From Zeimonas sp050187175 (GTDB lineage Bacteria; Pseudomonadota; Gammaproteobacteria; Burkholderiales; Burkholderiaceae_E), in assembly GCA_050187175.1 (NCBI GenBank), contig JBFWXS010000014.1, positions 1 to 64,000 of the forward strand: a DNA stretch of 64,000 nt. The letters run 5' to 3'. A program made the position numbers and the translations under genes. The notes below the pieces were generated by a model that saw only the letters and a list, made by a program, of their open reading frames with translations, had not been told where the DNA came from and made no database searches. Below, piece by piece: positions 46,531 to 55,465 of the stretch; within the stretch, counting starts at the first letter, position 1; each line of letters begins with the position of its first letter.

Positions 46531-49137
46531 ATGAGCGAAATCACCAAAGCCTCGGTTGAACTGCAGGAACTGGTCGCCGAGGCGGACACCGGCGCGCGGC
46601 AGGCCAAGGGGCTGACCGGTACCATCCTTTTCCTGGTGGCGATCGGCTGGGCGCTGTTCCAGCTCTGGTACGCGTCGCCGCTGCCGTTCTCGCTGGGCGT
46701 GGGCCTGCTCAACGATACCGAGGCGCGGGCGCTGCACCTCGGCCTGGCGCTGTTCCTCGCCTTCATCGCGTATCCCGCGAGCAAGCGCAGTCCGCGCGAC
46801 CGCGTGCCGATCACCGACTGGGTGCTCGCGCTGGCGGCGGCCTTCGCCGGTGCCTACCTGTTGCTGTTCTACGCCGAACTGGCGACGCGGCCCGGCGTGC
46901 CCACGCAGATGGACATCATCGTCTCGCTGGTCGGTATGGTGCTGCTGCTCGAGGCGACGCGCCGCGCGGTCGGCTTGCCGATGGCCATCCTGGCGATCGT
47001 CTTTCTCGGCTACATCTTCCTCGGCCCCTATCTTCCGGACGTCATCTCGCACAAGGGAGCATCGCTGCAGCGCATGCTGTCGCACATGTGGCTGACGACC
47101 GAAGGCGTCTACGGTGTGGCGCTGGGCGTGTCGGTCGCGTTCATCTTCATTTACGTGCTGTTCGGCAGCCTGCTCGATCGCGCCGGCGCCGGCAACTACA
47201 TGATGCAGGTGTCGTTCGCGCTGCTCGGCCACCTGCGCGGCGGGCCGGCCAAGGTCGCGGTCGTGTCGTCAGGACTGAACGGACTGATTTCCGGCTCGTC
47301 GGTATCGAACGTCGTCTCGGGCGGCATCTTCACGATCCCGCTGATGAAAAAGGCCGGCTACGGCGGCGTCAAGGCGGGCGCCATCGAGACGGCTTCGTCG
47401 GTCAACGGCCAGATCATGCCGCCGGTGATGGGCGCCGCCGCGTTCCTGATGGTCGAGTACGTCGGGATCCCGTACGCCGATATCGTGCGCCATGCCTTCC
47501 TGCCGGCGGCGATCTCGTATATCGCGCTGTTCTACATCGTGCATCTGGAGGCGCTCAAGCTCGGTATGAAGCCCAGCGCGTCGCAGCGTCCGCGTACGCT
47601 GGGCCAGCGGCTGACCGGCCTCGGACTCGGCGTGAGCGGCACCATTGTCGTCTGCGGGCTGATCTACTGGATCGCGCTTGGCGCGCAGGCGCTGTTCGGG
47701 CCGGCGGCACCGTGGGTGCTCGGCGCGCTGCTGCTGGCCTTGCACGTGTTGCTGCTGAAGTACGCCAGCCGCTATCCGGATCTGCCGCAGGACATCGACA
47801 TCGACAATCCGGTCCTGCCCGACACCTGGCCCACCGTGCGCGCCGGACTGCACTTCCTGATCCCGATCGGCATCCTGATCTGGTGCCTGATGATCGAGGA
47901 GATGTCGCCGGCGCTGAGTGCCTTCTGGGCCACCATGACGCTGATCGCGCTGATGCTGACGCAGCGGCCGCTGATCGCGCTGTTCCGCGGCGCCGGCCAG
48001 TTCGGCGCCGCCTGGCGCAGCGGCTGGGTCGACGTGATCGAAGGCCTGCACGACGGCGCGCGCAACATGATAGGCATCGGCATTGCCACGGCGACGGCCG
48101 GCATCATCGTCGGCGGCATCACGCTGACCGGCCTCGGGCTGCGCATGACCGATTTCGTCGAAGTCGTCTCGCAGGGCAACGTCGTCCTGATGCTGCTGTT
48201 CACGGCCTTCGTCTGCCTGGTGCTCGGGCTTGGCGTGCCGACCACGGCGAACTACGTGCTGGTCGCATCGTTGATGGCGCCTGTCGTCGTCGAACTGGGC
48301 GCGCAGAACGGCCTGGTGCTGCCGCTGATCGCCGTGCATCTGTTCGTCTTCTATTACGGCATCATGGGCGACATCACGCCGCCGGTAGGCTTGGCCACCT
48401 TCGCGGCGGCCGCCATTTCAGGCGAGGATGCGATCCAGACCGGCTTGCAGGGCTCCCTGTATGCGCTGCGCACCGTGGTGCTGCCGTTCGTGTTCGTCTT
48501 CAATCCGGCGCTGCTGCTGATCGACGTGCGCAGCACTTGGGAGCTGATCATGGTGGCGCTGTCGGCGACGGTGGCCTCGCTCGTGTTCGCGGCGGCGACT
48601 ATGGCCTGGTTCCGCACCAAGTGCCGCTGGTGGGAGGTAGTGGCGCTGCTGCTGGCGGCCTTCGCGCTGTTCCGGCCCGACTTCTTCATGAACCAGATCC
48701 ATCCGCCATACAACGAGGTGCCGGCCGCGCGGCTGTTCGAGGTGGCGGAGAAGCTCGGCGAGAACGAGCGCCTCGTGCTGCTGATCAAGGGCACGAACAT
48801 CGAGGGCGATGACATCCGCAAGACCGTGGCGGTGCAGCTGACGGCGCCGGGGCCGGCGCGCAAGCGTCTCGAGGAGGCTGGCATCACCGCCGTGGCGCTC
48901 GGCGACGGGGTGCAGATCTCGAACGTGCGCTTCGGCAGCCGCGCGAAGAAGTCGGGCTTCGAGATCGGCTGGGACGTGGCCGGTGTGCTGGTGCCGAACG
49001 AAGGGCTGTCGAAAGACTGGATCTACCTGCCCGCGTATCTGCTGGTCGCGCTGATCTGGTGGCTGCAGGGGAGGCGCATGCAGACTGGGCAGCCGCCGCT
49101 GCGGCGGCCGGCCGCGGACGGCACTGCGGCAGCCTGA
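46531..49137 (+). CDS. TRAP transporter fused 4TM/12TM permease
   Basis: An 868-residue membrane protein joining the DctQ-like small subunit (about 25-200) to the DctM-like large permease (about 200-690). Clear segments are GGPAKVAVVSSGLNGLISGSSVSNVVSGG, GAIETASSVNGQIMPPVMGAAAFLMVEY and VFYYGIMGDITPPVGLATFAAAAIS, all typical of TAXI-type fused permeases. The C-terminal region (about 735-850) is soluble and DUF3394-like, with a final membrane segment. GGGAG precedes the ATG. It imports the TAXI receptor's ligand using an ion gradient. Confidence 0.95.
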   Translation: MSEITKASVELQELVAEADTGARQAKGLTGTILFLVAIGWALFQLWYASPLPFSLGVGLLNDTEARALHLGLALFLAFIAYPASKRSPRDRVPITDWVLALAAAFAGAYLLLFYAELATRPGVPTQMDIIVSLVGMVLLLEATRRAVGLPMAILAIVFLGYIFLGPYLPDVISHKGASLQRMLSHMWLTTEGVYGVALGVSVAFIFIYVLFGSLLDRAGAGNYMMQVSFALLGHLRGGPAKVAVVSSGLNGLISGSSVSNVVSGGIFTIPLMKKAGYGGVKAGAIETASSVNGQIMPPVMGAAAFLMVEYVGIPYADIVRHAFLPAAISYIALFYIVHLEALKLGMKPSASQRPRTLGQRLTGLGLGVSGTIVVCGLIYWIALGAQALFGPAAPWVLGALLLALHVLLLKYASRYPDLPQDIDIDNPVLPDTWPTVRAGLHFLIPIGILIWCLMIEEMSPALSAFWATMTLIALMLTQRPLIALFRGAGQFGAAWRSGWVDVIEGLHDGARNMIGIGIATATAGIIVGGITLTGLGLRMTDFVEVVSQGNVVLMLLFTAFVCLVLGLGVPTTANYVLVASLMAPVVVELGAQNGLVLPLIAVHLFVFYYGIMGDITPPVGLATFAAAAISGEDAIQTGLQGSLYALRTVVLPFVFVFNPALLLIDVRSTWELIMVALSATVASLVFAAATMAWFRTKCRWWEVVALLLAAFALFRPDFFMNQIHPPYNEVPAARLFEVAEKLGENERLVLLIKGTNIEGDDIRKTVAVQLTAPGPARKRLEEAGITAVALGDGVQISNVRFGSRAKKSGFEIGWDVAGVLVPNEGLSKDWIYLPAYLLVALIWWLQGRRMQTGQPPLRRPAADGTAAA

Positions 49138-49139
49138 GC

Positions 49140-49210
49140 GGTCTTGCGTGGGCGTGAAAGGTCGTGCGTGGGCGTGAAAGGTCGGGCTTGGTCCTGAACG
49201 GGCCTGCGTG
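49140..49210. repeat. 20-bp tandem repeat between convergent genes
   Basis: Units at 49140-49159, 49160-49179, 49180-49199 and a partial one at 49200-49210 (ggtcgtgcgtgggcgtgaaa type), directly after the permease stop and before the ammonia-lyase stop. Confidence 0.88.
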
Positions 49211-49227
49211 CCGACGCAGCGCCTGAC

Positions 49228-50211
49228 TCAAGCAGCGGGCGCGTCGCCGCCCGCCGCCAGCGCGCGCGCGAAGGCCGCCAGATCGACGTTCCCGCCGCTG
49301 ATCAGCACGCCGATCCGCTTGCCGGACCATTCTGCGGCATGTTCGAAAGCAGCGGCCGCGGCCAGGCAGCCAGTGGGTTCGACGACCATCTTCATGCGCT
49401 CGGCGAAGAAGCGCATCGCGGCCACCAGCTGCGCGTCGCTGGCCGTGACGATGTCGCGTGCGTACCGGCGGATGATGGGGAAGGTCAGCTCGCCGAGATG
49501 CGTCGTCATGGCGCCATCGGCCAGCGTGCGCGGCACGGCGATGGTGACGATGCGGCCCGCGCGCAGCGATTGCCGCCCGTCGTCGCCGGCCTCCGGTTCG
49601 ACGCCGTAGACCGCGCAGTCCGGCGCCAGCCCGGCTGCCGCCAGCAGCGAGCCGGCCAGCAGGCCACCGCCGCCCAGGCAGACGAACAAGGCGTCCAGGG
49701 CGCCGACGTCCTCGAACAGCTCGAGCGCGGCCGTTCCCTGGCCGGCGATCACGTCCGGGTGGTCGTACGGTGGGATCAGCGTCATGCCGCGCTCTTCTGC
49801 CAGGCGCCGCGTGAGGGCCTCGCGGTCGTCGTTGAAGCGGTCGTAGGTGACGATCTCCGCGCCATAGCCGCGCGTGGCCGCCAGCTTGGCCGCCGGGGCG
49901 TCGGCGGGCATGACGATGGTCGCGCGCATGCCGAGCAGCCGCGCCGCCAGCGCGGTGGCCTGCGCGTGATTCCCGGAGGAGAAGGCGATTACCCCGCGGT
50001 CGCGCTGAGCCTGCGGCAGGGAGGCGAGGGCGTTATAGGCGCCCCGAAACTTGAAGGCGCCCATGCGCTGGAAGTTCTCGCATTTGAAGAAGAACTCGGC
50101 CCCGTAGCGGGCGTCGGCGGTGGCCGACCTGAGGACAGGGGTGCGATGGGCATGGCCCGCGATCCGGGCGGCAGCAACCTGGACGTCTTCGAACTGGGGT
50201 CGATGCGGCAT
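49228..50211 (-). CDS. Threonine dehydratase / hydroxyaspartate ammonia-lyase-like PLP enzyme
   Basis: A 327-residue fold-type II PLP enzyme. The Schiff-base lysine is in GAFKFRGAYNAL (Lys-54), the substrate loop is FSSGNHAQATALAAR, the phosphate loop CLGGGGLLAGSL and the C-terminal GVLISGGNVDL. It lacks the C-terminal ACT-like regulatory domain of biosynthetic IlvA, so it is a catabolic or hydroxyaspartate-type ammonia-lyase; the two cannot be separated by eye. The AT-rich 260-base region upstream holds the palindrome at 50425-50453 and no other gene. Confidence 0.9.
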   Translation of the reverse strand: MPHRPQFEDVQVAAARIAGHAHRTPVLRSATADARYGAEFFFKCENFQRMGAFKFRGAYNALASLPQAQRDRGVIAFSSGNHAQATALAARLLGMRATIVMPADAPAAKLAATRGYGAEIVTYDRFNDDREALTRRLAEERGMTLIPPYDHPDVIAGQGTAALELFEDVGALDALFVCLGGGGLLAGSLLAAAGLAPDCAVYGVEPEAGDDGRQSLRAGRIVTIAVPRTLADGAMTTHLGELTFPIIRRYARDIVTASDAQLVAAMRFFAERMKMVVEPTGCLAAAAAFEHAAEWSGKRIGVLISGGNVDLAAFARALAAGGDAPAA

Positions 50212-50424
50212 ATGAGGTGACAGGGTGGAGAGGCTCAGCAGGGCGGCTGGCTTGTGTGGGGGGCCGGTATGGACAGTGCCAGCGGGGGCGCCACGGGTTA
50301 CGGCTAGGAAGCATACGCCGAAGCCCCAGCGGAGCCGTTACGGGCGTGGCACCTCACCTCGACCAACCGCCTGCCTCGACGTTTCCGGGGCCTACCGCGA
50401 GTGAGCAGGCAGCGATATGAATTC

Positions 50425-50453
50425 AATAATACTACGTAATACGTAGTATTATT
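50425..50453. promoter_or_regulatory. 29-bp perfect palindrome, likely operator of the KfrA-like gene
   Basis: Two perfect 14-base arms (AATAATACTACGTA and its reverse complement TACGTAGTATTATT) around a single central A. It lies in an AT-rich pocket 29 bases before the start codon at 50482 and is striking in this GC-rich DNA. KfrA proteins repress their own genes by binding palindromes, so autoregulation is the likely role. Confidence 0.8.
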
Positions 50454-50481
50454 AATCAATCTAGCGTGGAAATTGGTAAAA

Positions 50482-51105
50482 ATGACCGAAACCCAGATCG
50501 CTACCGACATCGAACGGCTGCGCGCCGAGGTGCCGGACACGCGCAGCCTGTACCGCGAAGTCTGCGCGCTGCTGTTCTTCCGCTACGGCATCACACCGAC
50601 CGCCAACCGCCTTTACCAGTACGTGCGCAAGGGCAGCATGAACGTCCCGGCGGAAGTGCTGTCGACCTTCTGGGACCAGCTGCGCGAGCGCTCGCGGGTG
50701 CGGATCGACCATCCGGCGCTACCGGAATCATTGAAGACCCAGACCGCCGAGCTGCTTTCGGCGCTGTGGGACGAGGCCAGCCGCCGCGCCGCCGAGACGC
50801 TGGCTGTGCAGCGCGAGGCGGTCGACGCCGAGCTGAACGCCGCGCGGCGGGCTCAGGAGGCGTCGCAGCGCCGTTGCGAGGAACTGGCGACGCGGCTGAA
50901 GGAGGCGACCGATACGCTGCACAATCTGCGCCGCGAGCTCGGCAACGCCGAGCGCGATGCCGCGCGGGCGGTCGGCGAGGCCAATGCGCTTCGCGTGCAG
51001 CTTGCGCTGGCCAAGCGGCGTTCGTCGCGCAAGCCGCTGGGCGGGGTGCCGGAGGAGCCGGCCAGCGGCCAGGAAGCGCTCGGGCTCGACGACACGGATC
51101 TCTGA
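50482..51105 (+). CDS. KfrA-type DNA-binding, coiled-coil protein
   Basis: A 207-residue protein. The N-terminal part (about 1-95) fits the KfrA N-terminal DNA-binding domain (IATDIERLRAEVPDTRSLYREVCALLFFRYGITPTANRLYQYVRKGSMNVPAEVLSTFWDQLRE). The rest to about 185 is a long, charged Ala/Glu/Arg coiled coil. KfrA proteins are best known from broad-host-range plasmids as partition-linked repressors; here the gene stands alone next to the cys regulon, so it is a chromosomal relative. The ATG at 50482 is preferred over the in-frame TTG at 50473 because it follows GGA at a suitable distance. Confidence 0.88.
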   Translation: MTETQIATDIERLRAEVPDTRSLYREVCALLFFRYGITPTANRLYQYVRKGSMNVPAEVLSTFWDQLRERSRVRIDHPALPESLKTQTAELLSALWDEASRRAAETLAVQREAVDAELNAARRAQEASQRRCEELATRLKEATDTLHNLRRELGNAERDAARAVGEANALRVQLALAKRRSSRKPLGGVPEEPASGQEALGLDDTDL

Positions 51106-51158
51106 CGGCGGCCGCAGCGGCTGGCTGTCTCCCGCGGCGCGCCGCGCCGCGCTTGACC

Positions 51159-52133
51159 TCAGCCGCTACCTCGGCCGCTACCGCTACTGCTGCCGTTGCG
51201 CCGCGACTGCCTGACGGCCGTCACCAGCGCCTGCCCGCTGTCGGCCACGTCGTGCCGCGACAGCCAGTCGATGAACACCTGCTCGTAGCCGCGCAGCATA
51301 TGGCCGCGGCGGAACGCGATGCGCGTCGTATTGGCGGGCAGCACGTGCGCCAGCGGCAGCACCTTCATGGTCTGGCGGTCGTCGTCGCCGATGGCAAGCT
51401 CGGAGACGATGCCGACGCCCAGCCCGAGCCGGACGTAGGTCTTGATGACGTCGGCGTCGGTGGCCTCCAGCACGATGCGCGGCGTCAGCCCTGCCGCCTC
51501 GAAGGCCTGGTCGATCTTGTTGCGCCCGGCGAACTCCGGATCGTAGGTGACCAGGTCATGCTCGGCCAGGTCGGCCAGCTCCAGCGTCTGGTGCGAGGCG
51601 AGCGGGTGCGACAGCGGCGCCAGCGCGCAGTGGTGCCACTCGAACAGCGGCCGGGTCTCGAGGTCGGCGTGCAGGTCCAGCGCCTCGGTGGCGACGCCCA
51701 GGTCGGCCTGGCCATTGCGCAGCATGGCGACGATCTGGCTCGGGCTGCCCTGATGCAGCCGCACCTTGACGCGCGGGTACTGCATGCGCAGCCGGGCCAC
51801 CGCGGGCGGCAGTGAATAGCGGGCCTGCGTATGCGTCGCGGCGACGCGCAGCTCGCCCGCTTCACCGTCGCGCCAGTCGCGCGAGGTCCGTTTCAGATTG
51901 TCGGCTTCCAGCAGCAAGCGGTCGACGATGGTGGCGACGTGGCGGCCTTCCTCGGTGATCGCCGTCAGGCGGCGGCCGTGGCGTACGAAGATCGTCACGC
52001 CGAGTTCGTCCTCCAGGTCGCGGATGGCCTTGCTCAGGCCCGGCTGGGAGGTGTGCAGGGCCTCGGCGGCGGCAGTCAGGTTCAGGCCGCGGCGAATGGT
52101 TTCGCGCAGATAGCGCAATTGCTGCAGGTTCAT
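51159..52133 (-). CDS. cysB: CysB-type LysR transcriptional regulator
   Basis: A 324-residue LysR-type regulator. The helix-turn-helix is in MNLQQLRYLRETIRRGLNLTAAAEALHTSQPGLSKAIRDLEDELG, with the CysB/Cbl-type opening. The effector domain (about 90-300) has HTQARYSLPPAVARLRMQYPRVKVRLHQGSP and DADVIKTYVRLGLGVGIVSELA, both characteristic of CysB. It is divergent from the sulfite reductase gene, which it likely activates under sulfur limitation with acetylserine-type inducers. The tail is Ser/Gly/Arg-rich and not conserved. Confidence 0.93.
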   Translation of the reverse strand: MNLQQLRYLRETIRRGLNLTAAAEALHTSQPGLSKAIRDLEDELGVTIFVRHGRRLTAITEEGRHVATIVDRLLLEADNLKRTSRDWRDGEAGELRVAATHTQARYSLPPAVARLRMQYPRVKVRLHQGSPSQIVAMLRNGQADLGVATEALDLHADLETRPLFEWHHCALAPLSHPLASHQTLELADLAEHDLVTYDPEFAGRNKIDQAFEAAGLTPRIVLEATDADVIKTYVRLGLGVGIVSELAIGDDDRQTMKVLPLAHVLPANTTRIAFRRGHMLRGYEQVFIDWLSRHDVADSGQALVTAVRQSRRNGSSSGSGRGSG

Positions 52134-52240
52134 TGGAAAACGGGCCGGCGAGGGCGCAGGAGGTCAGCCTGACAGGCTGCGCCGTCGCGCCGTCGTTGTC
52201 GACGATCCGGCGCTGCCGGCGAATCCTTATGCGTCAAGGC

Positions 52241-52306
52241 GATATGGCCGGCCTTCGATATGGCCGGCATAGGGCCGGGGATAGGGCCGGGACAGGGCCG
52301 GCCTTC
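52241..52306. repeat. Degenerate GGCCGG-containing repeat in the cysB/cysI intergenic region
   Basis: Repeated gatatggccggc, atagggccggg and cagggccggcc units between the divergent promoters. They may affect the DNA spacing of regulator sites; no CysB site could be recognised by eye. Confidence 0.65.
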
Positions 52307-52327
52307 ATAACCAGAACTTCTCAGCAT

Positions 52328-52342
52328 CGACCGAATCGGTCG
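52328..52342. promoter_or_regulatory. 15-bp palindrome in the sulfite reductase leader
   Basis: CGACCGA-A-TCGGTCG, two perfect 7-base arms, lies 64 bases before the start codon at 52407. It could be a regulator site or a transcript hairpin. No factor is assigned. Confidence 0.4.
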
Positions 52343-52406
52343 TTCCGTCCCCTACTGCGATGCAATAAGGTCGACCCATTCCAGCGATTCCCGCCCGCTC
52401 TCCGCC

Positions 52407-54068
52407 ATGTACCAGTACGACCCGATCGACCAGCGCTTCGTCGAAGAACGCGTCGCCCAGTTCCGCGGGCAGACGCAGCGCTTCCTCGCCGGCCGGTTGT
52501 CGGACAGCGAGTTCCTGCCGCTGCGGCTGCAGAACGGACTCTACATCCAGCGCCATGCGCCGATGCTGCGCATCGCGATCCCGTACGGCATGCTGGCCTC
52601 GCGCCAGCTGCGGCGGCTGGCGCATGTGGCGCGCGTCTACGACCGCGGCTACGGCCATTTCAGTACGCGGCAGAACCTGCAGCTGAACTGGCCGAAGCTT
52701 GAGCAGGTGCCGGATATCCTGGCCGAGCTGGCACAGGTTCAGCTGCATGCGATCCAGACCAGCGGCAACTGCGTCCGCAACATCACGTCGGATCATTTCG
52801 CCGGCGTCGCGCCCGACGAGGTCGTCGATCCGCTGATCTGGGCGGAGCTGCTGCGTCAGTGGTCGACCTTCCATCCGGAGTTCGCGTTCCTGCCGCGCAA
52901 GTTCAAGATCGGCATCAGCGGCGCGGAAGAGGATCGCGTCGCGGTGCGCGTGCACGACATAGGCCTGCAGGCGCGGCGCAACGAAGCAGGGGAGATCGGC
53001 TTTCGCGTCATCGCCGGCGGCGGGCTCGGACGCACGCCTATGGTCGGGCCGGTGATCCGCGAGTTCATCGAATGGCCGCATCTGCTGACCTACGTGGAAG
53101 CCGTGCTGCGCGTCTACAACCGGTACGGCCGGCGCGATAACAAGTTCAAGGCCCGCATCAAGATCCTGGTCAAGGACCGCACGCCGGCGGCGTTCGCGGC
53201 CGAAGTCGAGGAGGAGTGGCGGCATCTGGCCGGCGGACCGGGCACGGTGACGCAGGCCGAGCTGGACCGCATCAGCTCGCGTTTCACGCGGCCGGCCTAT
53301 CGCACGCTGCCGGCGGGCGACGGCTTCGTCGATACGTTGCGCGCTGCCGAACCGGCGTTCGCGCGCTGGCTGCAGCGCAATGTCCATCCGCACCGCGTGC
53401 GCGGCTATGCCGCGGTGACGCTGTCGCTGAAGAAGCCGGGCGTGCCGCCGGGCGACGTCACGTCCGAGCAGATGGAAGCGATCGCCGACCTGGCCGACCG
53501 TTTCTCGTTCGGCGAGCTGCGCGTGACACACGAGCAGAACCTGGTGCTGGCCGACGTCGAGTACGCGCAGCTGCACCAGTTGTGGCAGGCCCTGCGCCCG
53601 CTTGGCCTGGCCACGCCGAACATCGGCCTGATCGGCAACGTCATCAGCTGCCCCGGCGGCGATTTCTGCTCGCTGGCCAATGCCGTGTCCATCCCGGTGG
53701 CCGAGTCGATCCAGCGCCGCTTCGAGGATCTCGACTACCAGTACGACATCGGCGAGCTCGATCTGAACATCTCGGGCTGCATCAACGCATGCGGCCACCA
53801 CCATATCGGCCACATCGGCATTCTCGGCGTCGACAAGGCGGGAGAGGAGTGGTACCAGATCACGATAGGCGGCCGTCAGGGCGACAGCGCCGCGATCGGC
53901 AAGATCATCGGGCCGTCGGTCTCGCGCGAGGCAGTGCCTGACGTGGTCGAGCGTCTGATCGGCGTCTATCTGACGGGCCGCGAGTCCGATGACGAACGCT
54001 TCGTCGACTACGTGCATCGCGTGGGGCTGGAACCTTTCAAGGAGGCGGTATATGCCCAAGCTCATTGA
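52407..54068 (+). CDS. cysI: Siroheme nitrite/sulfite reductase
   Basis: A 553-residue protein with the two-fold ferredoxin-like/siroheme-binding architecture. The cluster and siroheme ligands are Cys-415 and Cys-421 (SCPGGDFCSLA) and Cys-458 and Cys-462 (ISGCINACGHHH). RGYGHFSTRQNLQLNWPKL and TSGNCVRNITSDHFAG bind siroheme and substrate. It sits divergently from a CysB-like regulator and upstream of DUF934 and SUMT, so assimilatory sulfite reduction is more likely than nitrite reduction. The stop overlaps the next gene. Confidence 0.93.
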   Translation: MYQYDPIDQRFVEERVAQFRGQTQRFLAGRLSDSEFLPLRLQNGLYIQRHAPMLRIAIPYGMLASRQLRRLAHVARVYDRGYGHFSTRQNLQLNWPKLEQVPDILAELAQVQLHAIQTSGNCVRNITSDHFAGVAPDEVVDPLIWAELLRQWSTFHPEFAFLPRKFKIGISGAEEDRVAVRVHDIGLQARRNEAGEIGFRVIAGGGLGRTPMVGPVIREFIEWPHLLTYVEAVLRVYNRYGRRDNKFKARIKILVKDRTPAAFAAEVEEEWRHLAGGPGTVTQAELDRISSRFTRPAYRTLPAGDGFVDTLRAAEPAFARWLQRNVHPHRVRGYAAVTLSLKKPGVPPGDVTSEQMEAIADLADRFSFGELRVTHEQNLVLADVEYAQLHQLWQALRPLGLATPNIGLIGNVISCPGGDFCSLANAVSIPVAESIQRRFEDLDYQYDIGELDLNISGCINACGHHHIGHIGILGVDKAGEEWYQITIGGRQGDSAAIGKIIGPSVSREAVPDVVERLIGVYLTGRESDDERFVDYVHRVGLEPFKEAVYAQAH

Positions 54069-54567
54069 TCGCAACGGCCTGCGGGCCGATCGCTGGATCC
54101 GCTTCGAGGGCGATGCGCAGGACATCCCGATGGGCGGCTCGGCGCTGCTGCCGCTGGACCCGTGGCGCGAGTATCGCAACAACTGGCTGACGCACGCCGG
54201 CGAGATCGGTCTGCTGCTGGGCCCCGGCGACGATCCGGCCGACATCGCGGCCGATCTGGCGCTGCCGCAGGTCAAGCTGGTGGCCGTGCTGTTCCCGGTC
54301 TTCAACGACGGCCGCGGCTACTCGATCGCGCGGCTGCTGCGCGAGCGCTACGGCTGGCAGGGTGAGCTGCGCGCGGTGGGCGACATCCTGCGCGACCAGC
54401 TGTTCTATCTTTCGCGCTGCGGCTTCGATACCTTCGCGCTGCGTGACGATCAGGACGTGGGCGAGGCGCTGACAGCGTTCGGCGACTTCAGCGAGGTCTA
54501 TCAGGCGGGCGTCGATCGGCGCGGCCTGTTCGAGCGGCGCGCGCAGCCGGAGGCGGCCCTTGCCTGA
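54052..54567 (+). CDS. DUF934 protein of the sulfur assimilation cluster
   Basis: A 171-residue protein of DUF934, a family found beside cysI in proteobacteria. It has MPKLIDRNGLRADRW, LLGPGDDPADIAADLALPQVKLVAVLFPVFNDGRGYSIARLLRERYGW and LRDQLFYLSRCGFDTFAL. Its exact role in sulfite reduction is unknown. The start at 54052 overlaps cysI by 17 bases and has AAGGAGG nine bases upstream, a decisive ribosome-binding site. Confidence 0.92.
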   Translation: MPKLIDRNGLRADRWIRFEGDAQDIPMGGSALLPLDPWREYRNNWLTHAGEIGLLLGPGDDPADIAADLALPQVKLVAVLFPVFNDGRGYSIARLLRERYGWQGELRAVGDILRDQLFYLSRCGFDTFALRDDQDVGEALTAFGDFSEVYQAGVDRRGLFERRAQPEAALA

Positions 54568-55378
54568 GACGGCGGGCGAAGCGCGACCGGTCGTCTACCT
54601 GGTCGGCGCCGGACCCGGTGACCCCGAGCTGCTGACGCGGCGGGCGGTGCGGCTGCTCGCCGGTGCCGACTGGCTGATCCACGACGCGCTGATCGAGCCG
54701 GCGGTACTGGCGCTCGCGCCGCATGCCACGCGCATCGCCGCCGGCAAGCGGGCCGGGCGTCCGAGCGCGCGGCAGCAGGAGATCAATCGGCAGATGATCG
54801 AAGCCGCGCGCAGCGGCGGCGTGGTGGTGCGCCTGAAGGGCGGCGACCCGCTGATCTTCGCGCGCGCACGCGAAGAGATCGACGCGCTGCGCGCTGCCGG
54901 CATCCAACCGGTCATCGTCCCGGGCATCACCGCCGCGCAGGCGGCCTATGCCGCGCTGTGCGAGCCGATGACCGAACGCGGTGACCGGCGCAGCGTGGTG
55001 CTGGCGACGCCGCAAGTGCAGCAGGGCGCGACCGCCGACACCGATTGGGCGCGGCCACTGATCAACGCACAGGGCGGGGCGCTGTACATGGCCGCTTCGG
55101 TGGTGCCGCGCGTTCGCGCGACGCTGCTCGCGCTGGGCATGCCGGCCGCGACACCGGTGGCCTGGGTGGCCGATGCTTCGCGCGCCGGACAGACCGCGAT
55201 CCGCGGCCGTCTCGGTGATCTGCGCGCACCGGACGGCGTGCCTGCCGGCGCGCCGGTGATCCTGCTGGTCGGCCTGTCGCGGGTCGGCGCCGCGCCGAAC
55301 GTGGCGCTGCGCGTACCGCCGCTGTCGGCGCAGCGGCTGCCGGTGCCGCTGCCGCTGCCGGCCTCGGCTCGCGCCTGA
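54560..55378 (+). CDS. cobA: Uroporphyrinogen-III C-methyltransferase
   Basis: A 272-residue SUMT of the single-function type. Signature segments are VYLVGAGPGDPELLTRRA, GRPSARQQEINRQMIEAARSG, VVRLKGGDPLIFARAREE and PGITAAQAAYA. It makes precorrin-2 from uroporphyrinogen III and SAM, the precursor of siroheme for the reductase two genes upstream. The TTG start at 54560 overlaps DUF934 by 8 bases and follows GGAGG. The enzyme lacks a CysG dehydrogenase/ferrochelatase domain, so that must be encoded elsewhere. The tail is Pro/Leu-rich. The next gene is convergent. Confidence 0.95.
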   Translation: MPETAGEARPVVYLVGAGPGDPELLTRRAVRLLAGADWLIHDALIEPAVLALAPHATRIAAGKRAGRPSARQQEINRQMIEAARSGGVVVRLKGGDPLIFARAREEIDALRAAGIQPVIVPGITAAQAAYAALCEPMTERGDRRSVVLATPQVQQGATADTDWARPLINAQGGALYMAASVVPRVRATLLALGMPAATPVAWVADASRAGQTAIRGRLGDLRAPDGVPAGAPVILLVGLSRVGAAPNVALRVPPLSAQRLPVPLPLPASARA

Positions 55379-55465
55379 CCGTCGCCGGCCTGTCGCCTGG
55401 CCGAGCTCGCGTGCAGCCGCAGCCGGTCTCGGCCGGACTCAGCTCGCACGCCGCCGCAGCGGATT

